Assembly: GCA_003116975.1 (NCBI GenBank)
Contig: BGKB01000123.1
Location: forward strand, 186,001 to 250,000
From: Aurantiochytrium sp. KH105
Lineage: Eukaryota; Sar; Bigyra; Thraustochytrida; Thraustochytriidae
DNA length: 64,000 nucleotides
Reading direction: 5' to 3'
In this document: piece after piece, positions 30,718 to 40,310 of the stretch
Position numbering within the stretch: position 1 is the first letter of the stretch
How the letters are laid out: each line of letters begins with the position of its first letter
Notes under the pieces: model-generated
The model's database searches: none
Seen by the model: only the letters and a program-made list of their open reading frames with translations
Told to the model about the DNA's origin: nothing
Program-made: the position numbers and the translations under genes

Positions 30718-31749
30718 ATGGGGCCGTCACCTTATCCCAAGGACCTCGAGAGCGACAACGAGCAGGTCAACACCGAGACCCCTGCGAATCCCACGCAAAA
30801 CGCGAACACGGAGAACTCAGACCATGCCGATGTCGGGCGCATTGCTCGGGAAATAATAAAGGCCCTTGATACCAAAAGCGAGGATGGAGTTCAAGTCGAA
30901 GCCCTGGTCAAGGCGAAGGGCTTTCGTGCGGACGTGGCAAAACGAACCGTGCGTCTCCTCGAGGAGCTGGGCCTCATCAAGATCTCGGACACAGACGCTC
31001 TCGCAACAAGTGACGACCTCCCTATTGTACACCTTGAGTCGTCATTCGGACGAGACCCCAGCGCTTCATCTGCCGAGGCTTCGTCCAGTAACCTTGACGC
31101 TGCACGAGGCCTTCTTATGATATTAGCGATGCGAGCCAGGCTTGCAGACGCCAACCTCGAACTGAAGATGCTCGATGAGGTCATTAATGTGCTTAAAGAG
31201 GTATTGGTCGCCTCGATGACCCAGGAAAAGTGTGACCACCTGTATATTACCGACCAAGACCTTGCACAAACGCTTCGTGCGGAAGATCCTGACCGACAGA
31301 TCCTTTTACTCAAAGGACCGAGGTCCTCGTTACTGGTTCCAACAAAGGAAGCTGGCAGTACTACATTTCAAGTGCGTCTCCTGTCACGGAATTCATCGCC
31401 AGGCAACCAACTCGACGCGCTCCTGCTTCAAGGAGAAAAGCTGGTCCCAGTTGCCGCGACTGACCAAGACGAAAACCTTGAAAATCTTCAACAGCCTTTG
31501 GAATCGGGAACACAGAATTCTGCAACGCAAGAGTCCGCAATTTCTTTAGACAACGCCGACACTAACGCTGACGCTGACGCCGACGACGAAGAAGACGATG
31601 AAGCTGACGGGACGAGGAGTCACGAAGATGATGATGACGCGACGGCACGCGCTGCTTCGACCGTCGGAGCTAAAAAGCGAAGGATACCTTTTGCACCTGC
31701 ACCATCATCCGATGAACGCCCTCAGCGGAAGGCGCGATTGAGACCTTGA
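30718..31749 (+). CDS. Divergent E2F-family transcription factor
   Basis: The product is 343 residues. Residues 41-90 fit a winged helix (RIAREIIKALDTKSEDGVQV, then LLEELGLIKIS), matching the E2F pattern in which the second helix ends LEGIGLI. Residues ~145-170 are a coiled coil (LDEVINVLKEVLVASM). Residues 173-210 match the E2F marked-box strand pattern (LYITDQDL, then QILLLKGPRSSLLVP). The C-terminal third is acidic, then basic (AKKRRIPF, possible nuclear signal). The usual RRxYD DNA-contact motif is replaced by AKRTVR, so DNA specificity may differ or binding may be lost. E2F is the best fit from domain order; it would pair with a DP protein not present here. Confidence 0.68.
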   Translation: MGPSPYPKDLESDNEQVNTETPANPTQNANTENSDHADVGRIAREIIKALDTKSEDGVQVEALVKAKGFRADVAKRTVRLLEELGLIKISDTDALATSDDLPIVHLESSFGRDPSASSAEASSSNLDAARGLLMILAMRARLADANLELKMLDEVINVLKEVLVASMTQEKCDHLYITDQDLAQTLRAEDPDRQILLLKGPRSSLLVPTKEAGSTTFQVRLLSRNSSPGNQLDALLLQGEKLVPVAATDQDENLENLQQPLESGTQNSATQESAISLDNADTNADADADDEEDDEADGTRSHEDDDDATARAASTVGAKKRRIPFAPAPSSDERPQRKARLRP

Positions 31750-32083
31750 CTCTTTGTTCATGTACAAGTAAAATCTTCTACGTATTTTGATTCTGATTTT
31801 AGTTTTTACTTGCTTGCTGATTTGCTTCTTTGTTTGCTTGCTTGTTTGCTTGCTTGTTAGCTTGCTTGTTAGCTTTTTAGCTTGCTTACTTGCTTGCTTG
31901 CTTGTGTGGTACCACATCAACTTAAAATAAAAATGCATGACAGAAAGTGCATGCGATTCACCTCGCACTCGCATACGCTCATGTGTGGTACGATATCAAC
32001 TCAATGCATGACAAGAAGCGCATGCGATTCATCCCGCACTCGCACTCGCACTCGCACTCGCACACGCCTTATCAGAGCTATCA
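31750..32083. repeat. TTGC-rich and tandem repeats in a convergent intergenic region
   Basis: 31803-31905 is a degenerate TTGC/TTGT tetranucleotide tract. 31903-31980 and 31982-32045 are two imperfect tandem copies of a ~75-bp unit (TGTGTGGTAC ... ATGCATGACA ... GCATGCGATTC). The second leads into (CGCACT)n at 32035-32063. It lies between the convergent E2F-like and SFI1-like stop codons. Confidence 0.85.
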
Positions 32084-34876
32084 TCAGGTCGCAGAGGGCT
32101 TCCGCCGAAGGACTTCGTCAAAGGTGGATGCCACTTCCGAGGCTGGAGCGCACAACTTACACACACGGACGAGCCATTCAATGAGGCTGTAAATCTGCAG
32201 ACCAGGCGCAGTGCAGCTTCGAATATAAAGGTCGCGAACAATGTCTGCCTCACAAGGAAGTTGAAGCGCTGCAGCCAAGGCAATGAGGCCTTGGACTTCT
32301 TGTTCAAATTTTATGGTTTGATCCATGTCTTCGCTCGGTAATCTTGAAACTGATAGCTTTTCCGCAAGCTGCATGATGATTTCACGATGTTCCCACACGA
32401 CGCGAAGCAACTGCAGATCGGTCATGATCTCGTCGGGACACGAAGATGGAGGAAAGATTGAACCAGACGCTGCGAATCGCCGTCTTGCCTGCGAGATCAC
32501 CTCCTGTGCCCACATGGCACGCGGTGTGTCCTGCAGAAAGTGATCAAGAAGGATCATGAAGCCCTGGACACCCACGGTGGTCTTGGTCTTGGTCTCGACG
32601 TAATCGACGACGTCCTCTACACTACAGCGATTCATGACACGTCGCACAGCATTGTCGCGCAACAGGTCAAAGTCTCGGGCAAATATGAACATGTCTCTGA
32701 GCGAGGCTCCACTCTTGTTTGCAGTGTATTGTGATACAATCTGCATCAAAGATTCTTCAAGATAAATGCCGTTTTTGCGCGTAAGCAAAGACCATGCACG
32801 CAAACAACGGCACAACAAACGGGTAATGTAGTGCAGACGAGCCTCTCGTGACCGACGAAAGGTAACATGCAATTCTGAGCAAACCCTTCGTTTTTGACGT
32901 CTTGTCTCTTTGCGCAATAATCGTACACTTCCTTTGGCCTGACGCGTGGCCTTTCCCCATTGATCAAATGCGTAGCAAACGATGGTCATGTTTTCCTTCG
33001 CCTTGGTCACCACGGCAGACCAGTGCACAAATCTCCGCAGCATGACTTCTGAGTGGCACTTCTTCATCACAAGAGTCCACCGCATAATCGCGCGATTGCG
33101 TCGAAATGAGTGTTGCCAGCACCGAAACGCCACTGCGACCTTGCAGTATCGAGCCCATACTTTCAGAGTATGACTCGCGCGCTTTTGATCGAGTTGGAAT
33201 TGGAAGACAGCCTCGCGGAACCTCCTCTTGCGCAAGCTTGTATGAGCCGAGTGTCTCCATGCGTCAAAATGGAGTTGCAAACAGTTTTGAAGGACGTTTG
33301 ATTGTAGTACCTTGAAGCTGACACGAAGGTGTCGCGTTGCAATCGTTCGCTCAAGCTTGGCCCGCCGCGTCCATTGCGCAAAAAAGTCTCGCATTTGATT
33401 TGCAACCACTAGTTCGTGCCATCGACGCCAAAATCTCTGTAGCATACTGCCAAGTCTCCACGTACGCAAGTAACGCACAGAGACGTTGCGGTTGTACCAT
33501 TTGCGAGCTTTGCGTGATCGATGACGCCTGCGAGCACTTGCGTACAATTTCATTGCACGAAACGCATTGACTTGCCTTCTCCACTGGACTTGGTTGTCAA
33601 ATCGTTTGACGCGCGCATACAGGTCCACAAATGCAGAGAGCTGGGTCGCTAGGCATGCATGCCGCCAATGTTTGAGCGCGGGTTCGAGTTGGCTTGTTCG
33701 TGCGCAATTTGTCCAGCGCGAGAAAGCGTCGCAAAGTTCGCGCTTGCTCGACACGCCTTTTATTACGGCGCGGATCTTTCGTTGGACGTATGCGTGATGC
33801 GCTAAGCCTTTGAAACCCCACTCTAAAAGCGAGTGCTTTTGCGCACATTTTATGCGCACGAAAACGGCCCACATTTTCATAAATCTGCGCAACTGATCGA
33901 CCCGGAGCACAATGCACCACGAACCCCAAGCTTTCTCGAGGAAGTGCAACCGGCGCGTGTGCGACACTAGACAACGCCACGCAGCAAAGAGGCACGATGT
34001 GGAGCGCAATGTGGCCATGCGCCCAAGCAAGCGCCGTGAATGCACGGTAAACGAAGTCCATTGCTGGAAGCGGTTCCAGAGCCTCTGACGTTCCAGAATG
34101 CGTTGGCAAATGGAAACGCCACGCTTTTGTTGGAGATTTCGTGTTACGGCATCGCTCCATCGAAAATAAGCCCAGCGTTTGCTAGACTTTTTGCGAAGTC
34201 GTTGCAGTCTGTGGCCCCATCTTTTCCATGTTCCAAAAGCATTTCGGAGGCTGCGTTCGCAAGCAAGTCGTTCTTCGAGTTTTTCGAGTTTTTGCGCTCT
34301 GGCCTGTGTTCTCCAGACGGCGAGTGTCTGGCGAAGAATGGCTCGACATGTTTTCCAAAGTCGCATTGCAGCAAAGGCTCGATTTTTGCGTTTCCAGTCG
34401 CAAACAAAGATGGCAAGACCGGATTGTGGTGAAAAGAGATGCGAGGGCATGGTTTTTTCCAGACCGCGCTGATCGAATGCCAAACATGATTCTTGCTGCA
34501 TTTTGGGGATGGCAAGACGACGGCAGTTTTCACTTTCATTTTCTGTGAGCATCACTCTCGTTGTTTCGGTAGTCCGAATTTCTGACTGTGAGGGACTCGC
34601 AAAAGTTCTCTTCTCCTCTAGATGTTCACAAGAGAGATCAAGACGTGCGCTTTTTCTGTCGAGAGCAGTTTGAAGAATTCCTTTGCGACGCGGCGGAATT
34701 TGCACATGCCTGCAGTTTGCTGAGAGCGCGCTATTTTCTCCGTTCTCTTCTTTGTCGTTGTCGTCGTCTCTGGGTCTGGGCTCAACGCGAGCTTGAAAAT
34801 CGATCCATTGCGGCCGAAGAACGTGTTTTCCAGACGCCCTCAACTTCGAGGGCTGCAAGGGCCGCAGCGCGTCCAT
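32084..34876 (-). CDS. SFI1-like centrin-binding repeat protein
   Basis: The product is 930 residues, single exon. From about residue 170 to 690 it carries many spaced Trp-containing helical repeats (AFGTWKRWGHRLQRLRKK, LFAAWRCLVSHTRRLHFL, AFSRWTNCARTSQLEPAL, FRCWQHSFRRNRAIMRW). This fits the SFI1 centrin-binding consensus of an aromatic-x-x-Trp core about every 23-33 residues, with strong basic character. The N-terminal ~150 residues are low complexity, and the last ~230 form a separate helical, non-repetitive domain. SFI1 proteins build centrin filaments at basal bodies, centrosomes or spindle pole bodies. Assignment rests on the repeat pattern, not a unique motif. Confidence 0.75.
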   Translation of the reverse strand: MDALRPLQPSKLRASGKHVLRPQWIDFQARVEPRPRDDDNDKEENGENSALSANCRHVQIPPRRKGILQTALDRKSARLDLSCEHLEEKRTFASPSQSEIRTTETTRVMLTENESENCRRLAIPKMQQESCLAFDQRGLEKTMPSHLFSPQSGLAIFVCDWKRKNRAFAAMRLWKTCRAILRQTLAVWRTQARAQKLEKLEERLACERSLRNAFGTWKRWGHRLQRLRKKSSKRWAYFRWSDAVTRNLQQKRGVSICQRILERQRLWNRFQQWTSFTVHSRRLLGRMATLRSTSCLFAAWRCLVSHTRRLHFLEKAWGSWCIVLRVDQLRRFMKMWAVFVRIKCAQKHSLLEWGFKGLAHHAYVQRKIRAVIKGVSSKRELCDAFSRWTNCARTSQLEPALKHWRHACLATQLSAFVDLYARVKRFDNQVQWRRQVNAFRAMKLYASARRRHRSRKARKWYNRNVSVRYLRTWRLGSMLQRFWRRWHELVVANQMRDFFAQWTRRAKLERTIATRHLRVSFKVLQSNVLQNCLQLHFDAWRHSAHTSLRKRRFREAVFQFQLDQKRASHTLKVWARYCKVAVAFRCWQHSFRRNRAIMRWTLVMKKCHSEVMLRRFVHWSAVVTKAKENMTIVCYAFDQWGKATRQAKGSVRLLRKETRRQKRRVCSELHVTFRRSREARLHYITRLLCRCLRAWSLLTRKNGIYLEESLMQIVSQYTANKSGASLRDMFIFARDFDLLRDNAVRRVMNRCSVEDVVDYVETKTKTTVGVQGFMILLDHFLQDTPRAMWAQEVISQARRRFAASGSIFPPSSCPDEIMTDLQLLRVVWEHREIIMQLAEKLSVSRLPSEDMDQTIKFEQEVQGLIALAAALQLPCEADIVRDLYIRSCTAPGLQIYSLIEWLVRVCKLCAPASEVASTFDEVLRRKPSAT

Positions 34877-35549
34877 CGTGCTGACCCGCCAACGCCTTGG
34901 CCGCCCTGGTGAGGCAACCAGAAGTCGCGGTAGTACTACAGGGCACCTTCAACGTTCCTCTCCGCAAAGGATTTCGAGCTGCAAGTCTAAGCTTTTGGAG
35001 ACGGAGACCGAGCAGAGCAGCGTCCACAGCGTGCGAGTGAGCGCCTCGCCTCGCCCCACCTTGGCGGGCGCACAGCCGCGTCGGCGGCCGCGTCGGCGGC
35101 CGAGCCTCCGCGGGTCCAGTGCGAAGCGGTTCTGAAGAAAGCAAGCAGGCAGGCAGGCAGGCAAGCAAGCAAACTTGTTCAAACGAAGTTCAAAAACAAG
35201 CAGATTCGGGCCAGCAAAAGCCCAACCATCGGCATCCCCGGCGCGCTCGAGACGTCTGACGCTTCTGCGCGCAAGGCAAGCTCGCTAGCTCGCACGAGTG
35301 AGCCGGCGAGGGCCGCGGTTGGGGCCACGCTGCGCGCGGGCAGAACGTCGTTGCTCGGCAGGCACTACGTTCTTCGCGGTGGTGCGAGGGAGATTGGCGC
35401 CTCACGCGACCGGCGCGAGAGCGCGTTCTTGCTTGCTCGCGCAGGTTTGGCTTGGAGCACTCGCAAGAAAGAGCATCCAAGGGAACGCAAGGCAGGAGCT
35501 GGACGTGCGAGCGGGCGGGTAAGCGTGCGTGCGTACGTTGGTGGGCAAA
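34877..35549. other. Divergent promoter region, SFI1-like / RMI1
   Basis: No gene supported. GC-rich, with a GGCA/AAGC tract at about 35144-35172 (GCAGGCAGGCAGGCAAGCAA). It presumably holds both promoters. Confidence 0.6.
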
Positions 35550-37004
35550 ATGTCTGCTGATGTGATCATGCTCGTGGACGACGAAGAGGAAGAGGAAAAG
35601 GAGAAAGAGGCTGGTCGCGGCGACGGGAATAGCGTTTGCAGCGTGGACTTGTTGGACAACGGCGCGGCGAATCGCAGCAGGCATGCTGGATCTGGCGCGA
35701 CGAATGGGGCTGCGCATGGTGCTGCAGCTGCCAAAGACATTGATGGATCATGCGGGCTTGCGCTGCGATCGAGATGGGTCGAGGCGTCAAGCTTTCGTGG
35801 TGAAGATGCGGTTTTGGATCGACTTTTGGACGCCGATTTGCGCGTCGCCAGCAATGGGTCAACAATGCCGAAAAATGTAAGCGACCTTCACGATGTCACA
35901 CTAGGTGGCAGCATTCTTTTGCAGATTGTGTCAGCCTCGGACGTGGCAAGGTCGAAGCGGGTTCTCGACAAGAACAAACTGGCGGTTGAAGAGAACGAGC
36001 ACGATGAAGAGGACGAGGGTGCGGGCCCAAACTCGCGCAACAATGGAAACGCAAGGTCTGGACCCGCTTCCAAACGTCTTCTCAAGCTCGATCTCACAGA
36101 CGGAAAGACTCGTGTGGTTGGTATTGAACATCAGAGAATCGAGGCGCTTCGGGGCTATCCTGGGGAAAAACTACTCATCTGTAACGTGCCTGTTCGGCGA
36201 GGCATGTTGCTCCTCGGCCCGAACACGGTGCGCGTTTTGGGAGGCAAAGATATTCGCGAGCCAAAAGCGTCTGCTGCAGCGAGTATTTCCGGACCGAAGG
36301 CAAGCACAACGATGCCAAGGACCGGCCCGCGCTCTCGAACCGCAGATCGTGCCAATGTCGGCAATGCAACGCTTGCTTCAGGTCCACCACATCCAGTCGT
36401 TTCGATGAGTGCGTCTACTCCTGTGCTTGTACCCGCGCCTGCGCCCGCGTCAGCGCGAGGGAGCGCAGCGGGTACGTCAGTCGCAAGTTGCGCGCCTGTT
36501 TCAGTCGACCGGCGAGCGCCAGCCGCAACGCCAGGTAGCAAAGCAAACAGCAGCCGCATCACGAGCACAACCAGCAGCACGGGCATCACCAAAGGGAAGG
36601 CACGAAGTTTTCTATACCTTGAAAAGTTTGCGCCTGGGCAGACTGCTTCGGTCAAGGGCTTTGTGTCGAGTATCTGCGAGTTTTCGGTGAAACCAGAAGG
36701 GTGTTCGCTGCGGTTGGAAATTGGGGACGGGCGGTCGGTTTGCGTCGCTACTGTTTCACACGCGCCGCTGGAGATGCTCTTGGAGCGCTCGACCGCCGAG
36801 ATTCGAGAGCTCAAGCGGACGCAGCGGCAGGCGTATAAGGCGCACATGAATCATGTGAGCAGCAAAATTCGAGCTCTCGAGGGGGTCTTTCGGATGCAGC
36901 GTCTGCACAACAATGCTCAAACATTTATGTTGGTCAGTGTGGAGGGCGCCGCTCGAATGAAGGAGTACGCAAGCTTTTTATGCGCGGCGCTTGCATCCAA
37001 ATGA
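35550..37004 (+). CDS. RMI1: RMI1-like subunit of the RecQ-Top3-Rmi complex
   Basis: RMI1 stabilises topoisomerase III with a BLM/Sgs1-type helicase to dissolve double Holliday junctions. The product is 484 residues from the ATG at 35550; the frame opens earlier but only at a non-ATG codon. The N-terminal half has the RMI1 helix plus OB fold: GGSILLQIVSASDVARS, KRLLKLDLTDGKTRVVGIEH and GEKLLICNVPVRRGMLLLGP are the recognisable strands. An acidic insert interrupts the OB fold between these strands. A long Ala/Ser/Pro-rich linker follows, then a C-terminal OB-like domain (FVSSICEFSVKPEGCSLRLE). Length is within the family range. Confidence 0.85.
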   Translation: MSADVIMLVDDEEEEEKEKEAGRGDGNSVCSVDLLDNGAANRSRHAGSGATNGAAHGAAAAKDIDGSCGLALRSRWVEASSFRGEDAVLDRLLDADLRVASNGSTMPKNVSDLHDVTLGGSILLQIVSASDVARSKRVLDKNKLAVEENEHDEEDEGAGPNSRNNGNARSGPASKRLLKLDLTDGKTRVVGIEHQRIEALRGYPGEKLLICNVPVRRGMLLLGPNTVRVLGGKDIREPKASAAASISGPKASTTMPRTGPRSRTADRANVGNATLASGPPHPVVSMSASTPVLVPAPAPASARGSAAGTSVASCAPVSVDRRAPAATPGSKANSSRITSTTSSTGITKGKARSFLYLEKFAPGQTASVKGFVSSICEFSVKPEGCSLRLEIGDGRSVCVATVSHAPLEMLLERSTAEIRELKRTQRQAYKAHMNHVSSKIRALEGVFRMQRLHNNAQTFMLVSVEGAARMKEYASFLCAALASK

Positions 37005-37081
37005 CCGACCAACCAACGTGATGGATCTGATCAATGGAGTGTTGTGTTGAATTTCATTTAGTGTGTTTTACAAAGTGTAAG

Positions 37082-37477
37082 TCAGGCGTCCCGCTTGAGC
37101 AAGTGTAATCCGAAAAGGATGAAAACACCCGTGAAAGCGACCATGAGTGCCAGCGAAGGCGCCAGCAGCGCGTATATCCTCGGTGGAAATAGTGCGGCGA
37201 GTGGATGTCCATCACCGACGAGTGGCTGCGCGAAATTGATGTCAATTTTTCCTTGTTGTCAGCTTTCACTGTCTTTGGCCATACTGGGCTTGGGCTTTGG
37301 CCTAACGCTCGGCGCCTGAGCCTGCCTTGGATCCTCTCCTCCAGGTTCACAAGTTGATCTATATCGTGCAACCGTGTCTGTCGAACTCACCGTGACCAGG
37401 AGCCAAGCCACAAAAAAGACAAAGATCGCCGTCCCCGACGTCGCTAGCGCGCGTAGTGTGGGGCCGTGCGCGCTCAT
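37082..37477 (-). CDS. DPM2: DPM2, regulatory subunit of dolichol-phosphate mannose synthase
   Basis: Small ER membrane protein that stabilises the DPM1 catalytic subunit for dolichol-P-mannose synthesis (N-glycans, GPI anchors). Two exons on the minus strand: 37391-37477 and 37082-37225. The 165-nt intron has a strong donor (ACG|GTGAGT) and acceptor (TTTCGCGCAG|CC), phase 0. The product is 76 residues. Exon 1 gives the first membrane helix (FVFFVAWLLVT). Exon 2 gives PLVGDGHPL, the family's FPPRIYALLAPSLAL and a second helix ending GLHLLKRDA. Human DPM2, from memory, is 84 residues with the same TAW ... PF ... LPRAYA ... plan. It was not visible as one open frame; only splicing reveals it. 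Confidence 0.88.
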
Positions 37478-38311
37478 AACTCCCGCAAGATCCTTGTTTG
37501 CTCCAGCTCACTCACGGCGGCGTCGGGCTGCCGCGGGCGGCCCAAGGCTCGTAATAAGGCCTCTTTTTGCGATCCGTTAGGCCTCTTTCGTGAAAGCCCT
37601 CTGTGGCATGTGCAGAAGAACCGGGGGGTGGGTTCGTTTACGCACTGCACCCGCTCAGCTGTAGTGGAGTGACCGACTGGAGGAGTCGAGGAAATGCGAC
37701 CGGCACGGTCGTGAGTACTTGCTTTGTGGCTTGGGCGACCATAGACTGACGGACGTGCACGAGGTATCGATCGCACCACCGACACGAAGACGAAAAAGGA
37801 GAAGAAGAATAGAAGAAGAAGAATTAACTGGCCAGAAAAGAGTGCTCTCGCGAGCGGGGCGTTAAGTTCCTCCTCTTCATCTAGAGAAGACAAGGAAAAG
37901 CAAGCAGGCAAGACAGTCTGACAGAGACACGCGGTACAAAGGAAGGAGCAGGCAGGCAGGCAGGCCGGCAGGCGGTCAAGCGAAGTTGAGACATACGCCG
38001 CCACTTGCAAAGTCGAGGACAGATCAACGCCGCTGCGTGGGGCGGGGGCGAAGGCGACAGCGAACGGAGAGGCTAGTCAGCACGGTGCGAACAAACGAGG
38101 CAATCAGTCGCTCACGCATACGCACAGGCCAAAAGGTCTTGGCGGTCAGTCTGTTTGTTTGGCTGGCTGGTCAAACTAAAAAACCACCTAGCACAGGAGG
38201 TGAGTGAGGTGAGGCGGCGGCTACGACGTTTGCGCAAAGCTACGCAGGCGTAAGCGGCGCCGCGCGGGCGCCGCAGCCGCGCGGAAGCTTGACATTGTTG
38301 AGAGAACCAAA
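37478..38311. other. Divergent promoter region, DPM2 / CDKL kinase
   Basis: No gene supported. It includes an AGAAGAAGAA-type purine run near 37800-37825 and GGCAGGCAGGCAGGC near 37951. Confidence 0.6.
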
Positions 38312-39852
38312 ATGAACAAGTACGAAGTACAAGGCATTGTCGGAGAAGGTGCTTATGGCGTGGTGCTCAAGTGCCGAAACAAGGAAACATCCGAGGTTGT
38401 AGCAATCAAGAAGTTTAAAGAGGGCGAGGATGACGAGATTGTGCGCAAGACGACCCTGCGCGAAGTGAAGATTTTGCGCATGCTCAAACACCCAAACATT
38501 GTCGACCTGCGCGAGGCCTTTCGGCGAAAGGGCAAGCTATACCTTGTTTTCGAGTATGTGCACAACAATCTCCTCGAGGTACTCGAGGAACGACCAAACG
38601 GCCTCGACGAGGAACTTGTGCGAAGATACATTTTCCAGCTCTGCATGGCTATCTTTTGGTGCCACAGCAACAACGTAATTCACCGCGACATCAAGCCAGA
38701 AAACCTCTTGGTGAATCGTGACCACACACTCAAGTTGTGTGACTTTGGTTTTGCACGGACCATCAAGTCTTCCTCGCAGGCGTTGACGGACTACGTATCG
38801 ACACGATGGTACCGCGCGCCCGAGCTCTTGCTGGGTTGCACGCAGTACGACTGGAGTGTCGACTATTGGTCAATTGGGTGCATTATGGGCGAGCTGACGG
38901 ATGGGCAACCCATGTACCCCGGCGAGAGCGAAGTGGACCAGCTGTACATAATTCAGCGGATCCTGGGCCCGTTGACGCCGGCGCAGAACGAGCTATTCTT
39001 GCGGAATCCGCGCTTTGCGGGTCTCAAGTTTCCCTCGATGCACAATCCGGAGACTTTGCAGCGAAAATACATGGGCAAGCTCGGCAAGCAGGCCATGTCG
39101 TTTATGACGAGTCTCATGCGCATGGACCCTCGGGAACGTCTGCAGGGCCGTGCGGCGCTGGAGCATCCATACTTTGAGGGCCTTAAGTCAGAGTTTGCCG
39201 ACATGTACGCAGCTTTGGGGCTAGACGCCTCCTCGGTGCGTGGCGAGGCGCCAAACGCTGCGGGACCTGCTGCTGCCCAGGCGGATCGGCCTCCAACAGG
39301 GGGGCGGAGCGAGCTCCGCTCGCGGGGTCGGCGAGGTCGAGACGGTCGCAGGCGAGAGCAGCGTTCGGAGCGTTCGGAGCGCAAGCAAAGCAAGCGTCAC
39401 GGCGGGAGTCAGCAGCAGCAGCAGCATGGCGGCAGCGGATCCTCCTCGGTGGAGGAGGAAAAGGAAGCCGAGTATGGTGGTGGGAACCCCGTGCATTCGG
39501 GCCGTGGCGAGGGCCACGGTCGAAAGCGCGATTCGCGTTCACGACGCTCGCATCGCGGCGAGTCTGCAGGTTCGCAAAGTTCCGTGGGAGGGGATTTTGA
39601 CCGTCGCACGCATGAGCGCAGGCGCGACTCCGCGCACGAATCACATCATGCCGGCAGCAGTAGCGGCGGCGGTGGCGGCGGAAATTCGGGGCGGAGGTCC
39701 AAGAAGAAGCAACGTGCGGAGATTAACAGCTACGAGAACCAAAGCTATCACCATCATCACCAACACCACAACCATCATCATCACCATTCTCAGCAACAGC
39801 AGCAGCCGCAACCACCACAGCAGCAACAACAGCAACAGCAGCTGCAGCAACT

Positions 39853-39883
<31 letters not shown>

Positions 39884-40087
39884 GGGTATTTCCAGCACCC
39901 TTTTCAGCAAGCCTATCCCGAGTTTAACCCGCCAACGGAGCGCTACTTGCCACAGCTTCATTCATCAGGTACAATCGTGCAAGAGTCCAAGGTCGAGGTT
40001 CCCTTTGGCAAGCTCAACATGCATGTGCATGGCGGGCGCGAGCTGTCATCTTCGGCCGCCTTTCCCATGGCATTTCGCCACAAGTGA
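38312..40087 (+). CDS. CDKL-family protein kinase with poly-His/poly-Gln tail
   Basis: The product is 591 residues. The kinase domain occupies ~1-290: Gly loop GEGAYGVV (11-18), Lys33, the CDKL signature region RKTTLRE (45-51), HRDIKPEN (124-131), DFG at 144-146, and activation loop TDY (159-161), a TxY motif shared by CDKL and MAP kinases. Overall it looks closest to CDKL5 ([12 protein letters not shown] resembles its KKFKDSEENEEV). The tail is Ser/Arg/Gly-rich with His runs and a CAG-encoded Gln tract (nt 39796-39884). CDKL kinases limit flagellar length in Chlamydomonas and act in cilia of animals, which suits this flagellated organism. Confidence 0.9.
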
Positions 40088-40253
40088 CAATGATAGCCAT
40101 GCGTACCATGTTGACTGACTGTGAGTGGTGAGTGAGTGACGCTCGTCGCTCTCAGCAGTAGCAGCAGCTGCAGCAGCGCAGCTGCAGCTACTGCTGCTTC
40201 TACCTATCTCCTACCACGTATAAGTATTCTTACCACGCCATCATCATGTTGTT

Positions 40254-40310
<57 letters not shown>

